This document shows positions 1 to 11,757 of a DNA stretch of 64,000 nt, piece after piece. Every line of letters begins with the position of its first letter. Within the stretch, counting starts at the first letter, position 1. The position numbers and the translations under genes were made by a program. The DNA lies in contig NZ_JACDIS010000003.1 of NCBI RefSeq assembly GCF_013839525.1, positions 186,001 through 250,000 of the forward strand. Direction: 5' to 3'. The DNA is from Chthonobacter rhizosphaerae. Its GTDB lineage: Bacteria > Pseudomonadota > Alphaproteobacteria > Rhizobiales > Pleomorphomonadaceae. Below the pieces are notes generated by a model. The model searched no databases, was not told the DNA's origin, and saw only the letters and a program-made list of their open reading frames with translations.

Positions 1-19
1 TGCGGATCAGTTCTTCCAT
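1..19 (-). CDS. start of a DUF2007-like protein (partial)
   Basis: Only six codons of a leftward gene are inside the window, reading MEELIR from an ATG at 17-19. A GAGAG stretch lies about 6 nt upstream of the ATG and could be its ribosome binding site. In rhizobial genomes a small DUF2007 protein with a similar N-terminus commonly lies divergent from the polyprenyl synthetase gene, which is the arrangement here. The identification rests on synteny and six residues, so it is weak. Confidence 0.35.
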
Positions 20-190
20 GAATGCTCTCGCCGATCCGCGGCAGGCGGATCTCCCCTCAAGAGGTCGGACAGCGAAAGGCGGTTGGCAAGAGGGCCAGGG
101 CAGTGCAAAGGAAGGGGGCGTCGAAGCTTGCCGGGGGGACCCCGCCTCCCTATGCTTCCGCGCGAACGGACTGGTACGGGAGACGAGGGC

Positions 191-1216
191 GTGAGCGTGG
201 TCGCATCCATGGGCCGGAAGGAGAAGGCGCAGGGCGCGGAACCGTCCATCGCGCCCCTCATCGAGCTTGCCGGGCCGGATATGGAACGGGTCAACGCGCT
301 CATCCTGGACATGGCCGGCTCCAACGCGGACATGATACCCGAGATCGCCCGGCACCTGATCGATTCGGGCGGCAAGCGGCTGCGGCCCCTGCTCACACTC
401 GCGGCCGCCAAGGCGTTCGGCTACGAGGGCGACAACCATGTGAAGCTCGCCGCCTCCGTGGAATTCATGCACACCGCCACCCTCCTCCACGACGACGTGG
501 TGGACGAGAGCGAGATGCGCCGCGGCAAGCTGTCGGCGCGCATGCTGTGGGGCAACCAGGCGAGCGTGCTCGTCGGCGACTACCTGCTCGGGCAGGCGTT
601 CCGCATGATGGTGGAGGTCGGCTCCCTCGACGCGCTGCGCGTCCTGTCGGACGCCGCCGCGGTGATCGCCGAGGGCGAGGTGATGCAGCTCGCCGCCGCA
701 AAGAACATCGAGACCGAGGAGGCGGCCTACCTGCGCGTGATCAACGCCAAGACCGCCGCCCTGTTCGCCGCCGCCTGCGAGGTGGGACCGATCATCGCGG
801 GCTCCGCGCCGGAGATGCGCGCGGCCTATTCGGCCTACGGCACGAATCTCGGCCTCGCCTTCCAGCTCGTGGACGACGCGCTCGACTACGGCGGCTCGTC
901 CATGACGCTCGGCAAGCGGGTGGGCGACGACTTCCGGGAAGGCAAGGTGACCCTGCCGGTGGTGCTCGCCATCCGGGCCGGGGACGCCCGCGAGCGGGCG
1001 TTCTGGAAGCGCACCATCGAGGACGGCGCGATCGAGGACGGCGATCTCGACCGGGCGATCGGGCTGCTCCGGGCCCATGGCGCCATCGCCGAAACCGTGA
1101 GCCGGGCGAAGGCCTATGGCGAGGCGGCCGTGGCGGCGCTTTCCGCGACGCCGGCCGGCCCCTATCGCGACGCCCTCGTCGGCGTGGTCGCGTTCTGCGT
1201 CAGCCGCGTGAGCTGA
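191..1216 (+). CDS. polyprenyl diphosphate synthase (octaprenyl/decaprenyl type)
   Basis: Trans-isoprenyl diphosphate synthase that condenses isopentenyl diphosphate onto an allylic primer; in alphaproteobacteria the product is normally the side chain of ubiquinone. The GGKRLRP motif, the first Asp-rich motif (LLHDDVVDE) and the second (DDALD) are all present in order, so the enzyme should be active. I start it at GTG 191, where GGGAGA lies about 8 nt upstream; ATG 209 is an alternative, and the reading frame stays open further upstream to 83. About 341 aa, usual for the family. It converges on ispE, another isoprenoid gene. Chain length cannot be told from sequence by eye. Confidence 0.93.
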   Translation: MSVVASMGRKEKAQGAEPSIAPLIELAGPDMERVNALILDMAGSNADMIPEIARHLIDSGGKRLRPLLTLAAAKAFGYEGDNHVKLAASVEFMHTATLLHDDVVDESEMRRGKLSARMLWGNQASVLVGDYLLGQAFRMMVEVGSLDALRVLSDAAAVIAEGEVMQLAAAKNIETEEAAYLRVINAKTAALFAAACEVGPIIAGSAPEMRAAYSAYGTNLGLAFQLVDDALDYGGSSMTLGKRVGDDFREGKVTLPVVLAIRAGDARERAFWKRTIEDGAIEDGDLDRAIGLLRAHGAIAETVSRAKAYGEAAVAALSATPAGPYRDALVGVVAFCVSRVS

Positions 1217-1255
1217 CCGTCCCGCCGAAGTGAACCCACCGCCGACGCCCCCTGC

Positions 1256-2140
1256 TCAGGCGGGCGGCGAGCCGCCGTCTCCGCCGAGAGCCGCGGAACG
1301 CGCCCACCATGACGGGTGCGCGGCGGCCACAGCCGTGGCAGCCGCGCGCGCCGCGCCTTCGTGGTCGAAGAGGGCGAAACAGGTGGCGCCGGAGCCGGAC
1401 ATCCGGGCGAGCCGCGCGCCGGCACAGTCGCGAAGGGCGGCAAGGACGTCCGCGACGACAGGCGCCACCCGGATGGCCGGGGCCTCCAGGTCGTTGCGGG
1501 CTTCGGCCAGCATGGCGAGCAGCGCGTCGGCGTCGGACGGGATCGTCTCCGGCAGGGGCGGGTTGTCGCGCCGGTCGAGCGCCCGGAACACGGCCGGGGT
1601 CGGCACCGCCACGCCCGGATTGACGAGCAGGATGCCGAGGGCCGGCAGGCTCGCGATCGGGGTCACCACCTCGCCGACACCGGCGGCCCGGAGCGGCCGC
1701 GACGCGAGGCACATGGGCACATCGGCCCCGAGCCGTCCGGCGAGATCCCGGACCGCCGCATCGGCGGGATCCATCGACCAGAGCCGGCAGAGAAGCCGGA
1801 GGGTCGCGGCGGCATCCGCGGAGCCGCCGCCGAGACCGGCGGCGACCGGCAGGTGCTTTTCCAGGGTGATCGCGACGGGAACGTCGGCGCGGCCCGCGAG
1901 GGCGGCGAGACCGACCGCCGCGCGGGTGACCAGGTTGTCCGCCGGCGCGGTGTCGCCGAGGGCGGCGGCGCCCGGCCCGGTGACGGCGAGGGCGTAGGCA
2001 TTGGCCGGCGCCACGCCGACCCGGTCGCCGATCGGCGGGAAGGCCACCAGCGTGTCCAGCAGATGGTAGCCGTCGGCCCGGCGGCCGACGACGTGCAGCG
2101 CGAGGTTGACCTTCGCGCGCGCCAGCTCCGTCAGGATCAT
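1256..2140 (-). CDS. ispE: 4-diphosphocytidyl-2-C-methyl-D-erythritol kinase
   Basis: GHMP-family kinase of the MEP (non-mevalonate) pathway; it phosphorylates CDP-methylerythritol with ATP. Seen: the N-terminal [20 protein letters not shown] segment, the glycine-rich ATP loop [14 protein letters not shown] near residue 100, and a C-terminal [12 protein letters not shown] motif. 294 aa, normal length. It lies 16 nt downstream of the TPR gene's stop on the same strand, so the two are probably cotranscribed. Its 3' end converges on the polyprenyl synthase gene with about 40 nt between them. Confidence 0.96.
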   Translation of the reverse strand: MILTELARAKVNLALHVVGRRADGYHLLDTLVAFPPIGDRVGVAPANAYALAVTGPGAAALGDTAPADNLVTRAAVGLAALAGRADVPVAITLEKHLPVAAGLGGGSADAAATLRLLCRLWSMDPADAAVRDLAGRLGADVPMCLASRPLRAAGVGEVVTPIASLPALGILLVNPGVAVPTPAVFRALDRRDNPPLPETIPSDADALLAMLAEARNDLEAPAIRVAPVVADVLAALRDCAGARLARMSGSGATCFALFDHEGAARAAATAVAAAHPSWWARSAALGGDGGSPPA

Positions 2141-2156
2141 CGCGTCGGCCGGGCGA

Positions 2157-3965
2157 TCAGTTCTTCACCGGCGGAGCGGCGCCGGCGGTGGCCGGACCGG
2201 CGGTCGGCGTCTTGGCGGCCGGGCCGGCGTCCGCGGCGGCCGGATGGTCCGGCGGCGGCATGCCCTGCTCCAGCTTCTTCAGGATCTTGGCGAGATCCGC
2301 CGGCTCCGGCTTGCGGTCGCGCGCGTGGCTCCACTGGTAGCGGGCCTCCAGCTTGCGGCCGACCTGCCAGTAGGCGTCGCCCAGGTGGTCGTTGATCACC
2401 GGATCCTCCGGCTTCAGGTCCACCGCGCGCTCCAGCTGGACGACGGCTTCGTCGAACCGGCCGAGCTTGAAGTAGACCCAGCCCAGGCTGTCGACGATGT
2501 AGCCGTCGGTCGGCTCCAGCTCGACCGCCTTCTCGATCATCCGGAGCGCCTCGTCATAGTTCATGCCCCGGTCGACCCAGGAATAGCCGAGGTAGTTGAG
2601 GACGAGCGGCTGGTCCGGCGACAGGTCGAGCGCCTTCTTGAAGTCCGCCTCGGCCTGCGGCCACTTGTCGGTCCGCTCGTAGGCGATGCCGCGATAGTAG
2701 AAGAGCGACCAGTGCTGCGGCTGGGGCGCGGGCAGAGTCCCGATGCCCTTGGAATAGGTCTCGGCCGCCTCGGCGAACATCTTGCGCACGCGGAGCACGT
2801 TGCCGAGCGCCGTGACCGCTTCCAGGTCGCTCGGGTCCTGCTCCACGAGCTTGGCGAGATGGGCGCGCGCCTCGTCGACCTTGTCGAGGGCGTTGTAATC
2901 GAAGCCGACCTGGATCTCCGCGTTGCGCTTCAGCGGCGACTTGTCCGAGATTTCGGACAGCACCGCGATGGCGCGCTCGAACTGCTTGGAGCGTTCGAAG
3001 ATCTCCGCGAGCGAGATGCGGGCGAGGTCCGCGGTCGGATCGAGGAAGAGGGCGAGCTGCAGGTAGACGGACGCGAGCTCGCCGGTGTCGTCGCGCGCGA
3101 TGGCGGCGCCGAGGCCGGCCAGGATTTCGGCGGCGCCCGCGAGCGGGGTGGAAATCAGCGCCTTCGGGGTGGCCTTGGCGGAGAGTTCCGCGCCGGTGGC
3201 GAGGAGAAGCGGATGGTTCGGGGCGCGGCCGAGCGCCTCGGCGAGCACCGCCTTGGCCTCCTCGGCCTTGCCGGCGCGGGCGAGCGCCCGGACGAAGGCC
3301 TCGGTGACCCGGACGGCGCCGGGATCGATCTCGTAGGCCTTGGCGAGGCGCTTGATGGCCTCGTCCTTGCGGCCGGCCATGTCGGCGATGAGGCCGCCGT
3401 GGTAGGCCTTGAAGAACGAGTACCACTCCTCGCCGGACAGCTTGTCGAGACGGGCGAGCGCCTTGTCGGGGTTCTTGGCCGCGGCCTCCGACCAGGCGGA
3501 CAGGATCTCGACCGTCAACCCGGCGAGCGGCCCCACGTTGGCCCGCTTGAGGGTCTGGATCGCCACGCTCCACTGCTTCTCGTGCATGGCCTCCACGCCG
3601 AGGGCGAGCCCGGCGAGGCGGTTGCCCCGGTCCACCTGCTCCAGGCGGCGGCCGAGTTCCATGGCCGTGTCGATGTCGCCGCTCGCCAGGGAGAGGGCGA
3701 AGGTGCGCTCCAGGAGGAAGGGATCCTCCGGGTCGTTGGCGAGCGCCTCGGCGAAGAAGCGGGCGGAGGAGTCGAGATCCTGCTGCTGGCCGGCGAAGCG
3801 GGCGGCCAGATAGTTGCCGGAGAGCGTCTCGGCCGTGGGGGCGAGCGGAACGTCCTCCACGTTCGCGGCGCCGGTCGCCAGCATGAGGGCCACGACGGCC
3901 GTCGCGACGGCGCCGATCCGGACGCGGCGGCGCCGCTGGCTCGGGGCGGAATTGGTCGGCGTCAT
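2157..3965 (-). CDS. exported tetratricopeptide-repeat protein
   Basis: About 602 aa from the ATG at 3965, which has GGAG 8 nt upstream; an open extension to 4160 lacks support. The N-terminus has an arginine cluster followed by a hydrophobic segment ([20 protein letters not shown]), a signal peptide or membrane anchor. The rest is a chain of TPR helices, clearest in the C-terminal half ([47 protein letters not shown]). TPR proteins are scaffolds; the partner is unknown. The C-terminal tail is rich in Pro and Ala. It is upstream of ispE in the likely operon, an arrangement I recall from other rhizobia. No enzymatic motif is visible. Confidence 0.85.
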   Translation of the reverse strand: MTPTNSAPSQRRRRVRIGAVATAVVALMLATGAANVEDVPLAPTAETLSGNYLAARFAGQQQDLDSSARFFAEALANDPEDPFLLERTFALSLASGDIDTAMELGRRLEQVDRGNRLAGLALGVEAMHEKQWSVAIQTLKRANVGPLAGLTVEILSAWSEAAAKNPDKALARLDKLSGEEWYSFFKAYHGGLIADMAGRKDEAIKRLAKAYEIDPGAVRVTEAFVRALARAGKAEEAKAVLAEALGRAPNHPLLLATGAELSAKATPKALISTPLAGAAEILAGLGAAIARDDTGELASVYLQLALFLDPTADLARISLAEIFERSKQFERAIAVLSEISDKSPLKRNAEIQVGFDYNALDKVDEARAHLAKLVEQDPSDLEAVTALGNVLRVRKMFAEAAETYSKGIGTLPAPQPQHWSLFYYRGIAYERTDKWPQAEADFKKALDLSPDQPLVLNYLGYSWVDRGMNYDEALRMIEKAVELEPTDGYIVDSLGWVYFKLGRFDEAVVQLERAVDLKPEDPVINDHLGDAYWQVGRKLEARYQWSHARDRKPEPADLAKILKKLEQGMPPPDHPAAADAGPAAKTPTAGPATAGAAPPVKN

Positions 3966-4231
3966 GGGTCGCTCCAGTCTAGGCGGCGCTGTCATCTTGG
4001 AAAGGCGCAAATCAAGCGGGAGAATGAGGGCAAAGCCATGGCACGGCAAGGCCGGGTGAACGCGTGCCCGCGCGGGCCGGGCGTACACGTCCCGTTCCGC
4101 CGTGCCCGGCGCCGGCCCGGTCGCAGGCTTTTCTTGAGACTGTTCGCATAAGATGGCCATGATGCGTTCGGCGGCGCCGACAGCCGTTCCCTCGTGAACG
4201 GTGCGCCGTCTCGGCCAGGGTGGAACTTCTC

Positions 4232-6931
4232 ATGGATGGTCTGATCGCGATCCTGGTGATCGTCGTGCTGGCGCTCGTCGGCGGCAGTCTGGCCGGGTGG
4301 GCGGCCCTGTCGCGCACGGGCGACCTTCGCCGCCGGCTGGCCGCCGCCGAGGCCGCGCTCGCCGCCCTGCAGGCGGCTGCGGCAAGCCCGCACGCCGCGC
4401 CGGCACCGGTCGAGAACCCGGCGCCGGAGCCGATCCCCGACGTCGGGACGTCGCCGGAACCCGCGCCGGATGCCGCGCCCGCGTCAGCCGAGTCGGCCGA
4501 CCTCGGTCCCGCCAGCGATGCCGACGCCGCCTCGGCCGCCGGCGACGCCGCGCCGCCGCCGATCATCCGGCCACCCCGCCGCCGGGACCTGGAGGAGGCG
4601 CTCGGCACGCGCTGGGCGGTCTGGGTGGGCGGCATCGCGCTCGCCCTCGGCGGCGTGTTCCTGGTGCGCTATTCCATCGAGGCCGGGCTGATCGGCCCTG
4701 GCCTGCGCATCCTGCTCGGCCTTCTGTTCGCGGGCGTGCTGCTCGCGGCCGGCGAAATGCTCCGACGGCGCGACGGCGCGGAGCCCCCGGCGGCGCTGCG
4801 GGCCGCCTACGTGCCGGGCGTTCTCACCGCCGCCGGCACGGTCTCGGCCTTCGCGGCGATCTACGCCGCCTATGCGCTCTACGGCTTCCTCGGCGACGCG
4901 GCCGCCTTCCTGGCGCTCGGCGCGGTGGCGCTCGCCACCCTCGCCCTCTCGCTCCTCCACGGGCCGGGCCTCGCCGGCCTCGGTCTCGCGGCCGGCTATC
5001 TGGCGCCCGTCCTGGTCTCCTCCGAAGCGCCGGCCTTCGGGTCGCTCGTCCTCTACCTGCTCGTCCTCACCGTGGCGACGCTCGCCGTCGCAAGGCTTCG
5101 GGGCTGGCGCTGGCTCGCCATCTCGGCGGTGGTGGGCCAGATCGGCTGGGCGGCGGTGATGACGGCCGCGTCCACCCGCCCGGGCTACGACTCGGTCGTG
5201 GTGGCCGTGCACGTCCTCCTCTCCTACGGCCTGACCGCCGCCACCTTCGCGGCCTCCATCCATCCCCGCGCGCCGGGCCGCGAAACGCCGCACGACCGGG
5301 CGGGAGCCGTCATGCTGGCGCTCTTCTGCATCCCGGTCATCCTTCATGTGGCCGGCTTCGGCGACACGGCGGCGGGCGTGGGGCTCGTGTTCGGCGTCGG
5401 CGCCGCGCTCACCGTGACGGCCTACGAGTGGCCGGCGGTCCGCCTCGCCGCCCTCGCCGCCATCCCGACCGTGGTGATCGGCCTCGCCGGCCTCGCGACC
5501 CCGGTGATCCGGCCCGGCCTGGAGACGGCCATGATCGACGGCCTTCCGGCGGTGGACGCGGGGCGCCTGATCGGCTCCTCCCTGGCCGCCGGCCTTCTCT
5601 TTGGCGGGCTCGGTCTCTTCGGCGTGGCCGGATCGGCGTCCCGGGTGGTGCAGGCGGTGGTCGGCACGGCGGTGCCGCTCGGCGTCGGCGTCATGGCCTA
5701 TCTGCGGCTGACCGAGTTCACCCAGAGCCTGCCGTTCGCCACTCTGGCGCTGGTGCTGGCGGCCTATTTCGGCGTGGTCACGGAGACACTCAGCCGGCGG
5801 CTGCCCCGGACCTGGTTCGGCGCGGACGGCGCGACCGCCACCTACGCCATCGCGGCCGTCGCGGCCATCGGCTGCGGCCTGACGGCGGCGCTGGAGAAGG
5901 GCTTCCTCACGGTCGCGCTCGCCCTCCTCGTCCCGGCCATCGCCTGGGTGGAGGCGGCGCGCCCGGTGCCGGGCCTCCGCGCCGTGGCCCTCGCCGTCGC
6001 GGCGGTGGTGGTCGCCCGGTTCGTGACCGGTCCGGCTGTGGTCGGGGCCGACGTCGGGACGACGCCGGTGTTCAACTGGCTGCTCTACGGCTACGGCGCG
6101 CCGGCGCTCGCGTTCGCCTACGGGGCATGGCGGTTCGGCCATACGCGCATGGACCCGGCGGTGCCGGTGTTCGAGGCGCTCGCGGTCACGTTCACGGCCC
6201 TCACCCTGGTGATGGTGATCCACCACGGCATGACCGGCGGCGACCTGACCGCGCCGATCTCCGGCCTCGCGGAGCAGAGCCTCCTGACGCTTTCGCTCCT
6301 GTCGGTCTCGCTCGGCATGCAATGGCTGGCGGTGCGACGTCCCGGGCTGGTGTTCGGCCGGGGCACGCTTGTCGTCGGAGGCCTGGGACTCCTGTTCGGC
6401 GGGCTCGGTCTCCTCGTCGCCCAGAATCCGCTGGTCACGGGCGAGCCGGTCACCGGCGGCGCCTTTTCGGGCGTGCTCGCGCTCGGCTACCTGCTCCCGT
6501 CGCTGATGGCCTTCGCGGTCGCCATTGTGGCGCGGCGACGGCCGGACCGCCCCCGCTGGTATGTGGCGTCCGCCGGCTGGCTCGGCGGCGTCCTCGCCGT
6601 CGCCTGGGTGACGCTCGCCGTCCGCGCCGGATTCCACAGCGGCGACCTCACCGTCGGCCCGGTGGAGGAGAGCGAGCTCTACGCCTATTCGGTGGTGTGG
6701 CTGCTCGCCGGCCTCCTGGTGCTGGCGACCGGCGTCGCCATCGGGGCCCGGAGCGTGCGGGCGGTGGCGGCGGCGCTGATCGCCGCCGTCGTCGTCAAGG
6801 TCTTCCTGGTGGACACGTCCGGCCTCAGCGGGGTGTGGCGCGCGGCCTCCTTCATGGGCACCGGCGCGGTGCTGATCCTGATCGGCTTCGCCTACCAGCG
6901 GCTCGCCCGCCGGCTCGGGCCGGCCACCTGA
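4232..6931 (+). CDS. large DUF2339 multi-span membrane protein
   Basis: About 899 aa. An N-terminal transmembrane helix (residues 3-25) is followed by a short coiled segment (RRRLAAAEAALAAL), then roughly 70 residues of Pro/Ala/Glu-rich linker, then a conserved entry motif LEEALGTRWAVWVGGIAL and some 20 or more hydrophobic segments to the C-terminus. This is the architecture of DUF2339 proteins, whose function is unknown; a transport or envelope role is only a guess. I start at ATG 4232 (GGTGGAA about 7 nt upstream); an in-frame GTG at 4220 is possible. It stands alone, divergent from the TPR-ispE operon and convergent with the MDR oxidoreductase. Confidence 0.85.
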   Translation: MDGLIAILVIVVLALVGGSLAGWAALSRTGDLRRRLAAAEAALAALQAAAASPHAAPAPVENPAPEPIPDVGTSPEPAPDAAPASAESADLGPASDADAASAAGDAAPPPIIRPPRRRDLEEALGTRWAVWVGGIALALGGVFLVRYSIEAGLIGPGLRILLGLLFAGVLLAAGEMLRRRDGAEPPAALRAAYVPGVLTAAGTVSAFAAIYAAYALYGFLGDAAAFLALGAVALATLALSLLHGPGLAGLGLAAGYLAPVLVSSEAPAFGSLVLYLLVLTVATLAVARLRGWRWLAISAVVGQIGWAAVMTAASTRPGYDSVVVAVHVLLSYGLTAATFAASIHPRAPGRETPHDRAGAVMLALFCIPVILHVAGFGDTAAGVGLVFGVGAALTVTAYEWPAVRLAALAAIPTVVIGLAGLATPVIRPGLETAMIDGLPAVDAGRLIGSSLAAGLLFGGLGLFGVAGSASRVVQAVVGTAVPLGVGVMAYLRLTEFTQSLPFATLALVLAAYFGVVTETLSRRLPRTWFGADGATATYAIAAVAAIGCGLTAALEKGFLTVALALLVPAIAWVEAARPVPGLRAVALAVAAVVVARFVTGPAVVGADVGTTPVFNWLLYGYGAPALAFAYGAWRFGHTRMDPAVPVFEALAVTFTALTLVMVIHHGMTGGDLTAPISGLAEQSLLTLSLLSVSLGMQWLAVRRPGLVFGRGTLVVGGLGLLFGGLGLLVAQNPLVTGEPVTGGAFSGVLALGYLLPSLMAFAVAIVARRRPDRPRWYVASAGWLGGVLAVAWVTLAVRAGFHSGDLTVGPVEESELYAYSVVWLLAGLLVLATGVAIGARSVRAVAAALIAAVVVKVFLVDTSGLSGVWRAASFMGTGAVLILIGFAYQRLARRLGPAT

Positions 6932-6960
6932 CCGGCCCGATCACGCCCGGGCGCCGACGA

Positions 6961-7950
<990 letters not shown>

Positions 7951-8064
7951 TCCCCTCTCCTCTCGTCGATGCCCGCCCGTCCGGGTCCCGTTTAGCACGG
8001 CCGCGGCGCGCGGCCGCAGCCCGACTTATGGCCGGCCGGATCCGCAAGCTCCCCACTAGCTGGG

Positions 8065-8079
8065 TTAACCCACCGGTAA
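8065..8079 (+). promoter_or_regulatory. candidate CtrA-like box upstream of the wall hydrolase gene
   Basis: TTAA, seven bases, GTAA, one mismatch from the TTAA-N7-TTAA half-site pair bound by CtrA in alphaproteobacteria. A further TTAA lies at 8082-8085. The site is about 95 nt before the hydrolase ATG. Such short motifs occur by chance, although TTAA is rare in DNA of this composition. Confidence 0.3.
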
Positions 8080-8174
8080 GGTTAATCCCCGATAACCATC
8101 GCGAGCTTGGAACTTGAGGCGCGACGGGCAAAGGCCGTCCGCGCCCGGGTGCGATCGGAGGACGGGGTCTGGTC

Positions 8175-9446
8175 ATGCGTCGTCGTCATCGGATCGGGGG
8201 CAACCTCCCCGCGCCCGCCCTCTCCGCCGCGTTCTGGCGGGTGGGCCGTCCGGCCTCCGGGCTTCTCGCCGGCCTGGTGCTGGTCGCGGCCTTTCCCACC
8301 ACCGTCGCCCAGCAGGACGCCGCGAGCCTTCTCCTGAAGTCGCTGGACCCGGCCACCCGCTGGACCATGGCGATCGCGCCGGGTCCCGGCGGCATCACCG
8401 AGATCGCCACGCCCGCGCTTCAGGAGGTCGGCGGATCGGCCATGATCTCCGCCGGACCGAACGGCGAGCGCATCGTCCTCGAAGGCGTCAGCCCGGCCGG
8501 CCACGGCGCGGCGGATCCGGCGACCTGGCTGCCGGACGAGGACCGCATCGACCGGAGCTGGAAGGGCGACCTGCCCGGCACGTTCACGACGCCGTCCACC
8601 CGGCGGGGCTTTTCGGCGGGCTCCATCTATGAGGAGCACAGCCGGCTCCAGCCGCCCGGCCCGGACACCCTGCCGACGGTCGCCTTCTCGGCGGCGAGCG
8701 CGCCGCTGTCGGCGCTCGCGGTCGCCCGCTTCATTCAGCCACGGGACGTGCGCGCCACGGCGGTGGCGGATCTGTCGCCCGCGCCGGTGCCGCTCTCCCG
8801 TCCGGACCAGACCCGCCTCGTCGCCGCGCATTATCCGCCCCGGCCGCTCGCGCCCGCCGCCAACGTCACCGCCGAGGCGGTGCTCGCCGCCTATGCGCCG
8901 GACACGTCGGTGGTGGCGCAGGACATGTTCGACGCCCTCTTCGCGCGCCCGCGCGAGAAGCCGCCCGTGCCGCCGCGCGCCCTCGCGCCCGGCGACCACT
9001 GGTGGGGCGCCCTGCCGCTGCCAGCAACCGCATTCGACCCGGCGGAGGAGAAGTGCCTCGCCGAGGCGGTCTATTTCGAGGCGCGCGGCGAGCCGGTGAA
9101 GGGCCAGACGGCGGTCGCCCAGGTGGTGCTCAACCGGGTGCGCAATCCGGCCTACCCGGACCGCATCTGCGACGTGGTCTATCAGAACGAGGGCCGCAAG
9201 GACGCCTGCCAGTTCTCGTTCGCCTGCGACGGCATCAAGGACGTGGTGCGTCCCGGCCGTGCCTGGACCGTGGCGAAGACCGTGGCTCACGACGTGCTCT
9301 TCGGCGGCGTCTGGCTCGATGAGGTGGGCACCTCCACCCACTATCACGCCACCTATGTGCGGCCGAACTGGGCGGACGTGTTCCGCAAGCAGTCGAAGAT
9401 CGGCCGGCACGTCTTCTACCAGACCATCCACGGCGGCTGGAGCTGA
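8175..9446 (+). CDS. exported SleB/CwlJ-type cell wall hydrolase
   Basis: 423 aa. A long N-terminal hydrophobic stretch (about residues 20-45) is a signal anchor or signal peptide. Residues 50-285 are low-conservation, Pro/Ala-rich sequence. The C-terminal 130 residues form the Hydrolase_2 (SleB/CwlJ) domain: CLAEAVYFEARGEP with its catalytic glutamate, VAQVVLNRVRNPAYP, CQFSFACDG, and THYHATYVRPNWA. Proteins of this class cut peptidoglycan glycan strands. GGAGGA lies about 12 nt before the ATG. The upstream region carries a possible CtrA-like box. It is followed by glyS with about 87 nt between. Confidence 0.85.
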   Translation: MRRRHRIGGNLPAPALSAAFWRVGRPASGLLAGLVLVAAFPTTVAQQDAASLLLKSLDPATRWTMAIAPGPGGITEIATPALQEVGGSAMISAGPNGERIVLEGVSPAGHGAADPATWLPDEDRIDRSWKGDLPGTFTTPSTRRGFSAGSIYEEHSRLQPPGPDTLPTVAFSAASAPLSALAVARFIQPRDVRATAVADLSPAPVPLSRPDQTRLVAAHYPPRPLAPAANVTAEAVLAAYAPDTSVVAQDMFDALFARPREKPPVPPRALAPGDHWWGALPLPATAFDPAEEKCLAEAVYFEARGEPVKGQTAVAQVVLNRVRNPAYPDRICDVVYQNEGRKDACQFSFACDGIKDVVRPGRAWTVAKTVAHDVLFGGVWLDEVGTSTHYHATYVRPNWADVFRKQSKIGRHVFYQTIHGGWS

Positions 9447-9533
9447 GGCGCGGCGAGCCCTCCGTGCCTCGTGACATTCGCGCCCGAACCGGCTAGTCAC
9501 GGCTCCGGTTTTCCGCGAAGGCTCACGTCCCCC

Positions 9534-11573
9534 ATGCCCGACCTCCTCCTCGAATTGTTTTCCGAAGAGATACCCGCCCGCATGCAGGCGAAGGCGGCCG
9601 ACGACCTGAAGGCGCTGGTCACGAACGGCCTGGTGGACGCGGGTCTCACCTACGAGGGCGCCGCCGCCTTCGCGACGCCGCGTCGGCTGGCGCTCACCGT
9701 GCACGGACTGACGACCCGCTCGCCGGACCTGCGCGAGGAGAAGAAGGGCCCGCGGGTGGACGCGCCGGAGGGCGCCATCCAGGGCTTCCTGAAGAGCGCC
9801 GGCCTTGCCTCCGTCGCCGAGGCCCGGATCGTCGACGATCCGAAGAAGGGCCGGTTCTACGTCGCCGAGACGCTGAAGCCCGGCCGCGCCGCCGAGGACA
9901 TCATCCGCGACCTCGTCCCGGCCGTGGTGCGGACCTTCCCCTGGCCGAAGAGCATGAAGTGGGGCTCCGGAACCCTGCGCTGGGTGCGGCCCCTCCATTC
10001 CATCCTGTGCACCTTCGGTCCGGAGACCGAGGATCCGACGGTGATCGAGGTGGAGGTGGAGGGCGTCGCGTCCGGCAACATCACCCATGGCCACCGCTTC
10101 CTGGCGCCGGACCCGATCCGGGTCCGCCGGTTCGAGGACTACGTCGCCTCGCTGGAACGGGCCAAGGTGGTGCTCGACCCGGCGCGCCGGCGCGACATCA
10201 TCCTCCACGACGCCAAGGACCTCGCCTTCGCGGCGGGCCTGGAGCTCGTCGAGGACGAGGGCCTCCTCAACGAGGTGGCCGGCCTGGTGGAATGGCCGGT
10301 GGTGCTGATGGGCGCGTTCGAGGAGCGCTTCCTGGACGTGCCGGACGAGGTGATCCGCGCCACCATCCGGGCCAACCAGAAGTGCTTCGTGCTGAAGGAC
10401 CCGGCGACCGGCAAGCTCGCCAACCGCTTCCTTCTCACCGCCAACACCGTGGCGGAGGATGGCGGGCGGACCATCATCGCCGGCAACGAGCGCGTCATCC
10501 GCGCCCGTCTGTCGGACGCCAAGTTCTTCTGGGAGCAGGACCTCGCCGTTCCGCTGGAGGACCGGCTGCCCAAGCTCGACGTCATCACCTTCCACGAGAA
10601 GCTCGGCAGCCAGGGCGAGCGGGTGATGCGCCTCGTGGCGCTCGCCGGCGCGATCGCGCCCCTCGTCGGCGCCGGCAAGGCGCTCGCCGAGCGGGCGGCG
10701 CTCCTCGCCAAGGCGGACCTCGTCACCGGCATGGTGGGCGAGTTTCCCGAGCTCCAGGGCCTGATGGGCCGCTACTACGCCACCCGGCACGGCGAGGATC
10801 CGTCTGTCGCCGCCGCCATCGAGGAGCACTACAAGCCGCAGGGCCCGAGCGACCGGGTGCCGACCGACCCGGTGTCGATCGCCGTCGCGCTCGCCGACAA
10901 GCTGGACGTGCTGACCGGCTTCTGGGCCATCGACGAGAAGCCGACCGGCTCCAAGGATCCGTTCGCCCTCCGCCGCGCCGCCCTCGGCGTGATCCGGATC
11001 GTGCTGGAGAACGGGCTTCGGCTGCGGCTGACGAGCCTCGGCGCGACGCCCGACCTCCTCGCCTTCTTCGCCGACCGGCTGAAGGTGCAGCTGCGGGAAC
11101 AGGGCGCGCGGCACGATCTCGTGGACGCTGTGTTCGGCCTCGGCAACCAGGACGACCTGCTGCTGATCGTCCGCCGGGTGGAGGCGCTCGGCGCGCTCCT
11201 CTCGTCGGAGGACGGACGCAACCTGCTCGCCGGCTACCGGCGCGCGGCCAACATCCTGAAGGCGGAGGAGAAGAAGGGCACGGCGGTGGCGTCGTCCGTC
11301 GACGAGGCCCTTCTGACCGAGGCGGAGGAGAAGGCCCTGTGGGCCGCCGTCCGGACCGCCACCGCACAGGTGGCCGACGCCCTCGCGCGGGAGGATTTCG
11401 AGGCCGCGATGACCGCCCTCGCGGCGCTTCGGCCGCCGGTGGACGCCTTCTTCGACGCGGTGCTGGTCAATGCCGAGAATACCGCCATCCGGGCGAACCG
11501 GCTGGCGCTTCTCACCGCGATCCGGGACGCCTGCCACGGCGTGGCGGATTTCTCACGCATCGAGGGCGCGTGA
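9534..11573 (+). CDS. glyS: glycyl-tRNA synthetase beta subunit
   Basis: Beta chain of the bacterial alpha2beta2 glycyl-tRNA synthetase; it carries tRNA-recognition and anticodon-binding parts, whereas the catalytic site lies mainly in the alpha chain GlyQ. 679 aa, usual length. The N-terminus [15 protein letters not shown] is a clear GlyS hallmark; [29 protein letters not shown] and the C-terminal DALS-like helices ([19 protein letters not shown]) fit too. Start at ATG 9534; a longer reading frame from 9471 adds 21 unlikely residues. GlyQ is not found anywhere in this window, so alpha and beta are unlinked or more distant here. Confidence 0.96.
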   Translation: MPDLLLELFSEEIPARMQAKAADDLKALVTNGLVDAGLTYEGAAAFATPRRLALTVHGLTTRSPDLREEKKGPRVDAPEGAIQGFLKSAGLASVAEARIVDDPKKGRFYVAETLKPGRAAEDIIRDLVPAVVRTFPWPKSMKWGSGTLRWVRPLHSILCTFGPETEDPTVIEVEVEGVASGNITHGHRFLAPDPIRVRRFEDYVASLERAKVVLDPARRRDIILHDAKDLAFAAGLELVEDEGLLNEVAGLVEWPVVLMGAFEERFLDVPDEVIRATIRANQKCFVLKDPATGKLANRFLLTANTVAEDGGRTIIAGNERVIRARLSDAKFFWEQDLAVPLEDRLPKLDVITFHEKLGSQGERVMRLVALAGAIAPLVGAGKALAERAALLAKADLVTGMVGEFPELQGLMGRYYATRHGEDPSVAAAIEEHYKPQGPSDRVPTDPVSIAVALADKLDVLTGFWAIDEKPTGSKDPFALRRAALGVIRIVLENGLRLRLTSLGATPDLLAFFADRLKVQLREQGARHDLVDAVFGLGNQDDLLLIVRRVEALGALLSSEDGRNLLAGYRRAANILKAEEKKGTAVASSVDEALLTEAEEKALWAAVRTATAQVADALAREDFEAAMTALAALRPPVDAFFDAVLVNAENTAIRANRLALLTAIRDACHGVADFSRIEGA

Positions 11574-11757
11574 GCACAGTCCGGCCCCGGACCGCGATCC
11601 GCACTTGATATAAATGACGACGACGCTCTAGACTGGCCCTCGTCGGCGGATCGGAAGCGAACCCGCGGGACCGTCAGGACGGCGCCGGACGATCGGCTGC
11701 CGGCCCGTCGGTCCCGCATTCGTTTCGGCCGGAATTTGGTTCGCGGAGGTCGGTCCC

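Noticed and set aside
8082-11537. 1151-codon open frame on the minus strand opposite glyS
   Set aside because: Antisense to glyS and the wall hydrolase; composition is the low-complexity Arg/Gly/Glu/Val pattern of a GC-rich shadow frame.
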